Shown here piece after piece: positions 52,435 through 62,879 of a stretch of DNA of 64,000 nucleotides. The translations under genes and the position numbers were made by a program. The notes under the pieces are model-generated. The model was given only the letters and a program-made list of their open reading frames with translations. It searched no databases and was not told the DNA's origin. The DNA comes from Pocillopora verrucosa (lineage: Eukaryota; Cnidaria; Anthozoa; Scleractinia; Pocilloporidae): positions 10,704,335 through 10,768,334 of the forward strand of contig NC_089324.1 in assembly GCF_036669915.1 (NCBI RefSeq), read 5' to 3'. Numbering within the stretch: the stretch's first letter is position 1; each line of letters opens with the position of its first letter.

Positions 52435-52945
52435 AGCAGTTGAAAATAAGACCTAAAAAAAATTCAGGCCAGCACGGGATTTGAACCCATGACCTCTGCG
52501 ATACCGGTGTAGCGCTCTACCAACTGAACTAACAAAGCCAACTGAGAGCTGGTTAATATGTTGGGTCCAAATAAACCATCCAAGTGATGAATAATGATTT
52601 TAGATATATGAAATTCATATATTTGCACTGCGGTGAAGAGACGGATATAAGAGATTCTTGCAGCTAAGAACACTACTGAATTAGTAGTTGAAAGTAAGAC
52701 CTGAAAAAAATTCAGGCACGTGCAGGATTTGAACCCAGGACCTTTGCGATACCGGTGCAGTGCTCTACCAACTGAGCTAACAAAGCCAACTAGCAGCTGG
52801 TCAATATGTTGACCCGTTGGCCTGAATTTTTTTCAGGTCTTATTACAACTACTAGTTCATTAGTGTTCTTAGCTGCGAGGACCTCTTATATTCGTCTCTT
52901 CACCGCAGTGCAAATATATGAATTTCATATATCTAAAATCATTAT
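52435..52945 (-). mobile_element. Two tRNA-derived repeats, head to tail, right arm
   Basis: tRNA-like cores on the minus strand at about 52541-52467 and 52788-52730, each with GGATTTGAACCC (T arm complement) and CTCTACCAACTGA(G/A)CTAAC (D arm complement). Each is bracketed by AGACCT(G)AAAAAAATTCAGGC or its inverse. The left arm has only one complete unit. Confidence 0.7.
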
Positions 52946-52949
52946 AGTA

Positions 52950-53460
52950 TCTGATATTAGTGATCATTTCTCGCAATTTTGCATCTTAAAATCTGTGAAG
53001 GATAAAGTAAAGGTTAACAAATTTAAAGTGCGAAACTTCTCACAGTTTTCTGCTGATTGTTTCAATGACGAACTTTCCCAAGTTGACTGGAATGCTATTG
53101 TTGAAAGGAAATCGTGCGATGTGAATGATTTGTTCTCTTCTTTTTATCTCTTCTTTTTATAACAAGTTTAATAAGCTTGTCAACAAACAAGCACCTATGA
53201 AGACAATTTCAAATCGTTAGCAAAACAGCTCTCCAAACCATGGATAACTCAAGGCTTACGCACCTCCATTGAGATTAAAAACAAATTATATGCATCTGGT
53301 GATGTCTCTAAGTACAGAACTTGTAGAAACAAAATTTGTAGCCGAACACGTAAGTAAACAACAATACCATTTACATTTTTTTGACTCTAACTTGAATAAT
53401 ATGAAAAAAACGTGGAAAGGAATTACCGTAATTTCCGTCCATTTACCCGCACGGCAGATT
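52950..53460 (+). pseudogene. LINE fragment: endonuclease-RT linker
   Basis: Plus strand reads VSDISDHFSQFCILKSVKDK, VRNFSQFSADCFNDELSQVD and WNAIVERKSCDVNDLFSSFY. Then, in shifted frames, KPWITQGLRTSIEIKNKLYA and SKYRTCRNKICSRT follow. 'DH' followed by this linker is the boundary between the AP endonuclease and the reverse transcriptase of CR1/jockey-like LINEs. A related inverted fragment lies at 62173-62500. Frame breaks; dead. Confidence 0.78.
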
Positions 53461-53880
53461 AACTGCATCGGTCAATTTTTGCAATAACGAGAAAAACATT
53501 TCAAAAGATTACCTGCACTGCCAGATAACTCGCACCCAAAAACAAAAGAAAATCGTCGACTCGCACAAAGTTCCTTCATTGTTTTTGTTGACATGATATC
53601 CTTTGGCGTGCAATTAATAAATTTTCATACTTTTTGTCTTCGCTGTTTCATTGAGAATGATACCAATTCTAAAAATCTGTTGTAACAAAATCGATATCTC
53701 GAGATTTTTAGTTGAAGAAATCCCTTGAAAGGCAATGCTAGCTAAAAAATTTCACTGATGCGTCGAAAAGTCTGTCGCATTATTAATTATGCGGCGCCAC
53801 GAAATGAACATGTCAGCACCATTTTCCGTGTGAATTGCCCTGAAGCCAGCTTTTTCACAATAAATTCTTTTATTTTCAAG
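53461..53880. repeat. Segment shared inverted with 61970-62240
   Basis: Contains ACGGAAATTACGGTAATTCC-type words, CCTTTGGCGTGCAATTAATA and GAGAATGATACCA, seen in inverse at 61970-62240. No gene; the ORFs at 53758 (+) and 53787 (-) have no support. Confidence 0.6.
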
Positions 53881-54329
53881 TTCACTTCACGTGCAAGTGA
53901 GAATTGTTTTTTGAAATTAAAAAAAGCGAGCTGTGAAAATGACCAGGTAAGAAAGTAAGAGTACAAACAAGATAAAAGCTTTGTTTTCGAGTTTTGTATG
54001 TTTTCGATTTGCATCGGCTTTCACCGAGAGCATTAAGAACAATTTTCTGTGAGAATCAAACATCTTGGGAAATGAAAATTTTCAACCCCCCTTCAAACTT
54101 TGCATACAGTTAGGCTCTCAGGGGGAATCCACAAAAATGCCCTTTTTGAAGGTTGCAGCACTCTTGTTGCCATGGTAACAACGACTGCTTGTTCGAGGCC
54201 TGGGGCCTCATTTTCATACAAAACGTCGCAAAAAAGAGTGAAATGTTTATTTCTCTATCTCAAGCTAAATACAACATTACAAATTAGTATTTCTACCATA
54301 CATAGTAACATCATTCGTCTTTACTTTGA

Positions 54330-55243
54330 TACATTTTATTTCCCCTGGAATTGAATGTGAACACGCTAATAGATTATTTATCTCGGTACAGTTTCGGTCA
54401 TTTTTGTCGTCGGGTAAAACAGGGAAAACGTTTATCTGAATTTCTCCAAAAGTACACCGATTCTGGAACTGAAAATACCCACCAAGCTGGTTATAATATT
54501 CTAGTTTTTAAATATGTAAAACTCTCTGCGGTCCTGCCCCTACTTTTTATAGGGGCAATGCGCGAAAAAAGGTCCAAATCAGATATTGCATAATTTGGCG
54601 ATGTTTACATCTAATGTTCTCAACAACAAACGTTTCAGACAAATGAAACATGTGAGGATATGAAAGAATGTTATCTTATGAGCAATATCCCGAAGAGAAA
54701 TCTCACCTCTGGTTGTAACTACAAACATATACCTCAAATCGTGTGCATTTCATCCAGATTCAGAGCGCTGCACCTTCTTTCATGGGAATTTGAGCGATCC
54801 GAAGTCCTCTGAAGATACACTGTTATACTTGTATGTCATTTGAAACATGTTTCAGACAAATGAAACATGTGAGGATATGAAAGAATGTTATCTTATGAGC
54901 AATATCCCGAAGAGAAATCTCACCTCTGGTTGTAACTACAAACATATACCTCAAATCGTGTGCATTTCATCCAGATTCAGAGCGCTGCACCTTCTTTCAT
55001 GGGAATTTGAGCGATCCGAAGTCCTCTGAAGATACACTGTTATACTTGTATGTCATTTGAAACATGTCGAAGTCGAGTGATCTACACAAAACTATCCTCA
55101 CACCGCTCATTTGTCATAAACATGTACGTTGTCACGATGGCGTGACACTGTATTTCTCCGTGAAGATTCCATCGGTCGCTCCAAAGAAGACGACAAATAT
55201 ATATTTTTCATATATGTCAGCAGATTTCCACTTTCTGAAGTAA
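54330..55243 (+). CDS. Unidentified family X, copy 3 (blocks 1, 2 and 3' block)
   Basis: Block 1 54330-54593 (FPLELNVNTLIDYLSRYSFG..., GYNILVFKYVKLSAVLPLLF, stop after SKSDIA). Block 2 follows TTTCAG at 54639 (TNETCEDMKECYLMSNIPKR NLTSGC) but has lost about 50 bases at its donor end and is duplicated (see 54633-55066). A further block is an intact 59-codon ORF 55064-55243 (MSKSSDLHKTILTPLICHKH ... YMSADFHFLK). Mirrors copy 2 of the left arm. Unknown family. Confidence 0.38.
54633..55066. repeat. Exact-looking 217-base tandem duplication
   Basis: 54633-54849 and 54850-55066 appear identical by eye, from TTTCAGACAAATG to CATTTGAAACATG. The left-arm counterpart has one copy. Either a very recent event or an assembly error. 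Confidence 0.8.
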
Positions 55244-55667
55244 AAACAACCAAAAAAAAGGAGGAAAACTTCGATTGAACGGTCGTAAACACTGAGAATC
55301 TGAAATCAAACCCAGTTGCAAGCAATTTGAACGACATAGGCATCCCCTTACAAATAGCAGATTTGGGCAGTTTTCATTTCCTTGTGACAGTAAATAAGAT
55401 ATTTCGAATCCTCTGAAAACTGTCAGAAAACTGTTAGAAAATTTGCATAAGATATGATGAGGAGAGACTTATCACCGACGCAGTGCAATCGAGTCACTCA
55501 ATGTTTCCTTCCGTGTCTTGAAAGAGAAAAAAATCATAACAAAGTTTGAAATAAAAGATTTTATGAAATCATAATGTCATAATTCCACATTTCAAACAAC
55601 TTATTATCCACACGTATTTATCGCAACTTATTATCGCAACTTTTCACTTAAACGAAACTCCCCATGG

Positions 55668-56105
55668 TTAATATGAAATATGGATTGCTTCATGTCCTCT
55701 AGGAAAAAGAACAGCGATTTCGTCACCATTATTTTCCTTACTTTTCTTCCGGATATCTTTTACAAGCTTAAAGAAAGATGAATATAATGCAATCTCCAGT
55801 GATTTACACGAGAGGAAGTCAAAGGTCTCTTTAATTTTCCCCTGAGGTGGCCGGCTCACTTGGAAGAAACAGGAGATCGTTCAGTCCAATAACGTTAGTC
55901 TGTAGAGATTATCAAGCTAATAGCTGAGAAGATTGTGCCCTTTGGTTCATCAGTGACAACATTAATTATTTCAAATCTGTATTTCTCAGTCCAAGCGACA
56001 CCAAAAATAGTTCCTTTGAAATTTTGTAAGCACTTTCTATAGCATTTTTTTGTCAAGTGAAATAAATCTAAAGGCTCAAAGCCAATATAACGTTCAAGCA
56101 CGTGC
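55668..56105 (-). CDS. Unidentified family X, terminal blocks of right arm
   Basis: Minus strand: HVLERYIGFEPLDLFHLTKK ... TEKYRFEIINVVTDEPKG (56105-55895, stop after IIST-D). Then, after TTCTTCCAAG, SRPPQGKIKETFDFLSCKSL and SSFFKLVKDIRKKSKENNGD ... GHEAIHISY stop (55860-55668). Frames are open, unlike copy 1 where block 4 has an indel. Mirrors 41938-42376. Family not recognised. Confidence 0.38.
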
Positions 56106-59100
56106 ACTGACCTCCATCTTTCATATAAAAAAAGTATCAAGGGAAGGACATTTTGACTTTATCCATACTGTCCTTTCATGTCCTCATTTAACAAAAATTG
56201 CAAGTTTTTACTTTGTGGAGTCCTGCAAACTGTGAATCAATCCAGTTTATGCATCATTTTCTCATAGCACAAGGTCTATATCGCATTTATTATCACGGGA
56301 AGGTAAGATCTGTTATTAGAAGATCAACAAACGTGTTCGAACGATCGAAAAGGTACTTTTGTTAATTGTGAAAATTCTGCAAATAAACTTTGACAAGAGT
56401 GATATCTCTACAAATACAAAGATTTGTATGAATTCCAAACAGTTTCTGGGAAAGAGGTACGAAACGATGCCGGGGTGAATTTATTTGAGCATGATATGCT
56501 TTCATGTACCTTTCCAGTTCGATTTAATTTCGAATTCTTTCCTTTAAATGGATCAATTTTTTTACGCAAATTAATGTTTTAGGAAGGGTCTCCCGAGATC
56601 TCGCTGGCATACATAAAATCCAATTTTAATTCCATATTTTGTCTTCAAACTAACTGAATACATTTAATGATTTTGAACTAAGTACAATTTGAAGAATAAC
56701 AACATTTCAGACGCTGTGCTTCACAAAATCGTCAAGTTTTTTTTTTGGAAAAAATTCCTTACAGTTTATGGCCAAAAATTCAACTTTGATCATTACAAAT
56801 GTGTTTTAAACTCTTTTCATGAGCATGAACTTTCACTCTGTCCCAAAGGCCAAAAAATTAAATCATTAAAATATTCAGACAAGAATACCTCAGATAAATC
56901 CAATTGCGCCTACTGTCATTCATCATAGTTTCTTTTTTATGCTGCCAATTTCCGCGAGTGACGTTGTTGTGTAAACAAAGGCATACAGTTGAAGTTGATG
57001 CCAATTATGATATAGCGTGTAGGGGATCGATTCCAGGCTCGTATAAGGGACTTTTGTATTAACTAATTGAAATTTTAACGCCATAAATTTACATGGAAAG
57101 GGATATGGGACTAGAAATCTATCCAGATGTCACAAGACAGGTGAGAATTAGCTTACCACTATTTTAATTCCAACCTTAGTCTGTTGACACGAGTATTTAT
57201 CGTTAATTCTGACATACGCGAACATCGGTTAGTCGAATCGATCAGGAAAACCAGTATCTCCTGGATCTACTGCAAAGAAAAAGGTTGGTTTACCCTAAAT
57301 ATCAATTCAAGCTTAGTTCCCTAGCTTTCTTTTACTGATTGTGTTTGCATCGCAGGGGTCAGATTAAGAACGTTTCTCAATTTTGAAAGCGTTATACACG
57401 TCTGTTCTTATTAACGTGCATCGCGGAGGTAGACGATGTATTTCTACTGCAATTAGAACTATGATAACAGACTGTGAGATGGATTTGAACTGACATACAA
57501 TTTCTGCAATCACATGAGCAAAACTAAGCTCTACGTTAGTTGTCTAATATATCAAACCTCCTCCTGGTCATGATACATGTTTATTCAATCAAAGTGATGG
57601 GATTCAAATGATAAACAGAGTTGCAGCTATATGAACAGAAAGTTTCAGTGTATTCACTTCAGTGACAATATGGAATATTGCTCTGATAACAATCGTAGAC
57701 CAGAAACGTGGATCTTCTTTAATTTCTTCGACGATTTGAAAAATTGAAGTTGGCAATTTTATGCAGTGCGAACCTTGTGCTCTTCGCACAAACAAGGGAG
57801 GCACACAAAATAGTAACAAATTTCATTTGACCTGTGGATGAAAATGACAATCGAACACAAATCCAGGTAACTAAAATATCTCTGGGATTCATTTGCTAAT
57901 AACACATATAGAGGAAATAATCACAAATGAAACCATCAAAGCGGCAACAGAGTTAGAAGCTTGTGCAAAGAATAGATGATTAGTTTAGTTTAGTTGATGT
58001 ACGTGATCAAAAGGAACAAATTTTTCGGCATGGATTTGTTCAAACCTGTCATGCCTATTCCTCGCCATATTTTGTGGGTCAATTTTATACAAATTTTCCT
58101 TAGATCAGCCTTACTGACGGCTAAACGGAAGTCGCCTGTTAACAAGTCGATCTCTTCGAGTTATGATTAAAATGAATTTAATTAATATCTACAGCGGCTG
58201 CAATGTCAAGTGTAAATAAAAAATAAAAATAAAAGTGCAAAGATATATTCCTTGCTACTACTGACACTTGATATTAGTTATTTCAATTATAATTTATTTT
58301 AATCTTAAGAAAAGATTTCAAAGTGCTTTCCGGCAGAGTTAATGTTCACTGTCAGTCTCGTTGTTTACTTACTCTACTTTAGTATGTAATGTTTACCACT
58401 GTAGATCAAGGTAAGCCATGGTAAGCCAAGCCAAGCCTACTAAATTGTACGCGCCTGGAATTCACGGATGTCTTGGATGGGTAATCTTGAAAATCTTTCC
58501 TGACCTATCAAGGAATTAGAAATAATTTAATAGGTATATTCAAATGATAGTCACAAGACATGTCAGCAGTGAATGATAAAAATGTATAATAACAATAATG
58601 CAGCCAAACGAAGGCTGACTCTTAGGTCTCCCAGTTTGCCGCTCTTTCCCCGGTGTCCAATCAATGAACTCAAATCCTTGCATTGGTGATCACAAAAACA
58701 TGAGGGAGCCGAAACTTCTCACGTTATTCTCACGTTGTTCTGTCACCAAAATGTTTATCTTTATCACGAAGGAACACAGGAAAATAATTTTTTGTTTTAT
58801 TGACTAGCACGTGTGTGTGGATACAAAGTGTGATGCAGCCATGAAAAAAGGTATGTGCGGATGGTGGAACGAGAAGGCCTAACATCACGACCAAACTTTA
58901 TCATCTTGTTAAAATAACCGTATTTTCTTACTTATGCGCTCCGCTATAACTCTTAAAAAATAAAACAAATGTATTTTTTAGCGCCGGGATTTATGTTGTC
59001 GATATTTGATACCGTTAAAAAACGTTGTTTTAACTCCATGTAAATCATCATTTGTGAATCCGATACAATATTTTGATATTTAAAAACTGTTCTATGAAAT

Positions 59101-59824
59101 TATTATATTTCATGAACCAGAAAATGAAATGAAATGGAATTTACAATTCCAAGGACCCTCTCATTCTATCCAAGAAAATGAAGAGTTTTCAATGAAGTCA
59201 GCAATGATAACCACTGTTCGCGATCTAGAGGACGTATGTTGCCCCTTTGCAGCAATAAACGCTGTGGTCCCATCATTACTATCGAGTTTGAGGTCCGTTC
59301 TGTAAGTTACGGACCGGGTTTTTTCTGCTCGGATTTATGGCCCAAGCTCAACATACGTAAGATATAAATACGAGCAGAAAAAAAAACTAGTTCTATAACT
59401 TATAATAGAAAACCGAGAAATAAGGTTAGACATTTCTTATATCTGTAGGATCAAATGGAGAGAGAAGATTTCAATTAAAAACAAATTCCAATAATCTATT
59501 TTTACGCATTGCAACCCATTCTCTTGTGATCAGTTACGTCTGAGACTGAAGCTAGAGGGCTCAACCGAAATTTAGAAAAGGGACTTCGCTAAACGATGGT
59601 TCAAACGACGAGGGTCAGTCGCTAATTGGTCAGTTCGGAAAGTTTACCAGCAATCTTTCATCTACTTGCGAGCGGATATGTCGCACATTATTCATAGACC
59701 ATTAGAGATGCACAGAACTTCTTCCTTGAGAAGATGACAGTTGCAAAGCCTTCTAGTTGGAAACTATCTTTCCGAATTTGCAAATGAATGAATCCGTTCC
59801 TCGCATGAAAGGTTTTCTACTTAG
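56106..59824. other. Single-copy DNA, no confident gene
   Basis: AT-rich region outside the palindrome. The minus ORF 57819-57604 (FVRRAQGSHCIKLPTSIFQI VEEIKEDPRFW) looks protein-like but has no family match I know. A possible short exon 57092-57142 (MERDMGLEIYPDVTRQ, then GTGAGA) is unproven. Inverted repeats TTTTTTCTGCTCG/CGAGCAGAAAAAA and GGTCCG/CGGACC at about 59290-59395 suggest a small fold-back element. Upstream exons of the gene at 59825 may lie here. Confidence 0.4.
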
Positions 59825-61085
59825 CCTAATTTTGATAGTCAGGAGGTTTGTAACCCATTCTATTGCTATCGTATAGTACCCCTGGGATCTATCGCCGAGC
59901 TTCCAGCTGAATCGTGCACAGAGGTTAGAGCAAGTGAAGGAAATGATGTGGAAAATAAGAAACACTGGATATACTCTGATGAGAAAAGTTTGCCAATAGA
60001 GGCTCTTTGTGAAGGTAATCATATATTATAGTCAGTAACCACAGAAAGGTCTGATCCTAAAGAAATTCTATCACAAAGATGACGACACGTCATTAGATTT
60101 TGGAACTGGAAACCTGTTGGTCCACTAATTTAAAAACAGCAATTTAGTCAGTTTGTCACCTTATTAGTCGACCTGTCTGTACGTTTAAAGGTCCATCGAT
60201 TGAGAACCTAAGTATTATAGGGGTATGTAATTTGTCTATAAGTTCTAACAAGTAATTCGATGCAACTAATCGCAAATAATAGTAAATTTTTATAGACTGT
60301 CCTAAAGAGTGCTGCATCGAATATACACCATTGCCCGTCCGATTGGTGTGGAATGTTCCAGTACTGGACTATAATGGACTCACGGTAACTTTATTCAGCA
60401 AACATCCCAGTTATATCCAAAACTTATGTCTACATTCAAACTGTTTATGAGTACAAAATTAATTATTGAAAAAAATAGTAACACCCACTATTAGTAGCCA
60501 CGTGTTCATTTCCAGGGGGAGTAGGTCCTTATCTGATGAAGACCTCAGAAACGTTGATTGTTTGAATTTAAAGTTCTTAGTTTTATCAATTCCACTATAG
60601 GTAGCTGGCAGAAGGTAAATGGTGAATATTCTGTCTGCTTTGGAGCGAAAGATAATCAGTATGGTTCCGTGACAATCCCCAAAAGTGGACGTCTCCGAGC
60701 CATGAAGCTCATCCACAAATCAGGATCGTTACGCTGCAATCGCGTAACTGGCTCATCGTTCTGGGGTTGCACTTACAGTGCATATAATGGAAAACTATCG
60801 ACAATTATAACAGATGCTGATAAAAACGCCGTCCTACCTCCTGATGAAGACCTAGAAGGGTTAAATGTCTCACAATCTCACGGATGTGGCACCGAAAAAC
60901 ACTTTTACAGTCTCGATGGGACCAGCCACAATTCTACTGTACTGGTTTTTCGCAACCTTTCGAATCCGTTGTCTGTGTCACGCGATCAAGAGTTACAGAT
61001 ATGGTACGGACAAGATCTGAAAGACTGTTCGGAACGTGGGAACAGTGGTGAAACTTGTGTTGATGTGTTTGCATGGTACGAGTAA
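59825..61085 (+). CDS. Secreted cysteine-containing extracellular protein, last two exons
   Basis: Exon 59825-60014 follows TTTTCTACTTAG and reads PNFDSQEVCNPFYCYRIVPL, then ELPAESCTEVRASEGNDVEN KKHWIYSDEKSLPIEALCEG; donor GTAATC, phase 1. A later acceptor at 59876 is possible. Exon 60601-61085 follows CACTATAG and joins in phase to give CEGSWQKVNGEYSVCFGAKD. It continues with VTIPKSGRLRAMKLIHKSG, SSFWGCTYSAYNGKLSTIIT, GCGTEKHFYSL, LQIWYGQDLKDCSERGNSGE and TCVDVFAWYE, then TAA. I know this paired arrangement from cnidarian secreted proteins, but cannot name the domain. The signal peptide exon was not found. N-glycosylation sites (NVS, NST, NLS) are frequent. Likely functional. Confidence 0.7.
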
Positions 61086-61185
61086 GAGAACCGTCACTCA
61101 GGAAAAATTTCAATCGAATACCAAAAGTCAGCTTTCGTTTTGTTTTACTTCGTTCTTTGGTTTAGGAAATTCTTACCATCTTCTC

Positions 61186-61191
61186 AATAAA
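61186..61191 (+). promoter_or_regulatory. Possible poly(A) signal of the secreted-protein gene
   Basis: AATAAA 100 bases after the stop codon. The plus ORF 61036-61407 overlapping it is a shadow in another frame. Confidence 0.5.
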
Positions 61192-61960
61192 TCAGACTCA
61201 ATCCTAAAGCCAATCATGACTTTGCTTTTTTGTTTAATTGAGCTTCGCATCCTCATCTTTTTCCCCTGTTTCATTATTTTGGTTTCGCTCTTACGAACGA
61301 GCCACCGTCGAAATCCCTACTGCCAGACTAGTACATTACTTCTGAGCATGTTTAATCTGCTGATACTGAATAGTACCAGCAGATACCGAAAAGTGCCAGC
61401 AGATTAAAGTAGTAACACAGAGGCTGAGGTTACTTCCCACCTCGCGGGTGTCCTTCAGGAAAAAAACTTTGTACGCGCGCTAGTTTCACTAAAACCCTAG
61501 CCAACTATTTATAAGAAGAAAGCTTAATAACGGCAGTTTACGATAAAAATATAATTTAAGCGACTTTTCTTTTAGGAAAGTGTCAGGAGCCGGTAAGGCG
61601 TGAAACGACCGAACATTCTCCTATTGAATTTATCAGGTATCGGATTGCGCAGCACTATCAAAATGGCTGCACAGTCTCACTCACAAGGTATCAATCAACA
61701 AGTGTGTCAGGCTTTTTCGACCTTCTGATTGGTTTTCTAGGTATCGGCATCCAAAGTTGGAGAGGCTAAAAATATGCGTATCATGTTACATTAGTGGACG
61801 CTACAGGATTCAAATACCAAAATTTCCCGACACAATTTCGTTTGTCATTATTCCTAGAATGTTTTGGCGAAGTTGGACAAAAATAGGTCAAATCTATATA
61901 TCCTATAGATTCGTTCAAAGTGGTTGTAATCGAGTAAGACAAATCGATATCGAGCTCGGT
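61192..61960. other. 3' flank, no supported gene
   Basis: A short ATG frame at 61664 (AAAATGGCTGCACAGTCTCA; MAAQSHSQGINQQVCQAF) has a good start context but ends after 19 codons. Otherwise nothing seen. The 92-residue ORF at 61757 runs into repeat sequence. Confidence 0.4.
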
Positions 61961-61969
61961 TGCACAACA

Positions 61970-62500
61970 AATATTGATCCCAGATTTTTAGAAGTGGTAT
62001 CATTCTCAATGAAACAGCGAAGACAAAAAGTGTGAAAATTTATTAACTGCACGCCAAAGGATATCATGTCAACAAAAACAATGAAGGAACTTTGTGCGAG
62101 TCGACGATTTTCTTTTGTTTTTGGGTGCGAGTTATCTGGCAGTGCGGGTAATCTTTTGAAATGTTTTTCTCGTTATTGCAAAAATTGACCGATGCGGGTA
62201 ATCTGCCGTGCGGGTAAATGGACGGAAATTACGGTAATTCCTTCCCACGTTTTTTTCATATTAGTCAAGTTAGAGTCAAAAACATTTAAATGGTATTGTT
62301 GTTTACTTATGTGTTCAGCTACAAATTTTGTTTCTACAAGTTCTGTACTTAGAGACATCACCAGATGCATATAGTTTGTTTTTAATCTCAATGGAGGTGC
62401 GTAAGCCTTGAGTTATCCATGGTTTGGAGAGCTGTTTTGCTTTACGATTTGAAATTGTCTTCATAGGTGCTTGTTTGTTTACAAGCTTATTAAACGTATT
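61970..62500 (-). pseudogene. LINE fragment and adjoining repeat, inverted copy
   Basis: Inverse of 53230-53690: minus strand shows the same KTWEGITVISVHLPARQ-like reading and the GATGTCTCTAAGTACAGAAC words. It ends near 62480 at CTTATTAAACGTATT, where the tRNA-like repeat begins. Dead. Confidence 0.7.
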
Positions 62501-62504
62501 ATAA

Positions 62505-62870
62505 TATATTCAGGCCAGTACGGGATTTGAACCCATGACCTCTGCGATACCTGAACTAACAAAGCCAACTGAGAGCTGGTCAATATGTTGGGTCCGAATA
62601 AACCATCCAGGTGATGAATAATGATTTTAGATATATGAAATTCATATATTTGCACTGCGGTGAAGAGACCGATATAAGAGATCCTCGCAGCTAAGAACAC
62701 TACTGAATTAGTAGTTGAAAGTAAGACCTGAAAAAAATTCAGGCACGTGCGGGATTTGAACCCAGGACCTCTGCGATACCAGTGCAGCGCTCTACCAACT
62801 GAGCAAACAAAGCCAACTGGCAGCTGGTCAATATGTTGACCCGTACATGCCTGAATTTTTTGGTCTTACT
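62505..62870 (-). mobile_element. Two tRNA-derived repeats (one truncated)
   Basis: Minus-strand tRNA-like cores at about 62575-62518 (lost its anticodon arm: GATACCTGAACTAAC) and about 62812-62753 (complete D and T arms). Same flanks as at 52435-52945. Confidence 0.68.
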
Positions 62871-62879
62871 TTCAACTGC

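Larger units (their letters stand above)
41938..56105. repeat. Giant palindrome: left arm 41938-48690, right arm 49180-56105
   Basis: From CACGTGCT at 41938 to ACACTTAATAAATTTACTTT-like sequence near 48690, the left arm reappears in inverse order and orientation from about 49180 to 56105. Shared order from the outside in: X block 3/4, X blocks 1/2, X flank, tRNA-like repeat, R copy (short), R copy (long). Both R copies next to the tRNA-like repeat share the same internal deletion (CGGTTCTACTTACATCC), showing the arms derive from one another. Arm-specific insertions: Harbinger-like element left (43701-44507); LINE-bearing segment right (about 52727-53880). Confidence 0.85.

Noticed and set aside
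57604..57819. Possible exon FVRRAQGSHCIKLPTSIFQI...
   Set aside because: Protein-like composition but no splice borders, start or family could be supported; mentioned only in the region entry.
61036..61407. 123-residue ORF overlapping the secreted-protein stop
   Set aside because: Different frame from the gene, extends into its 3' UTR, no family features.
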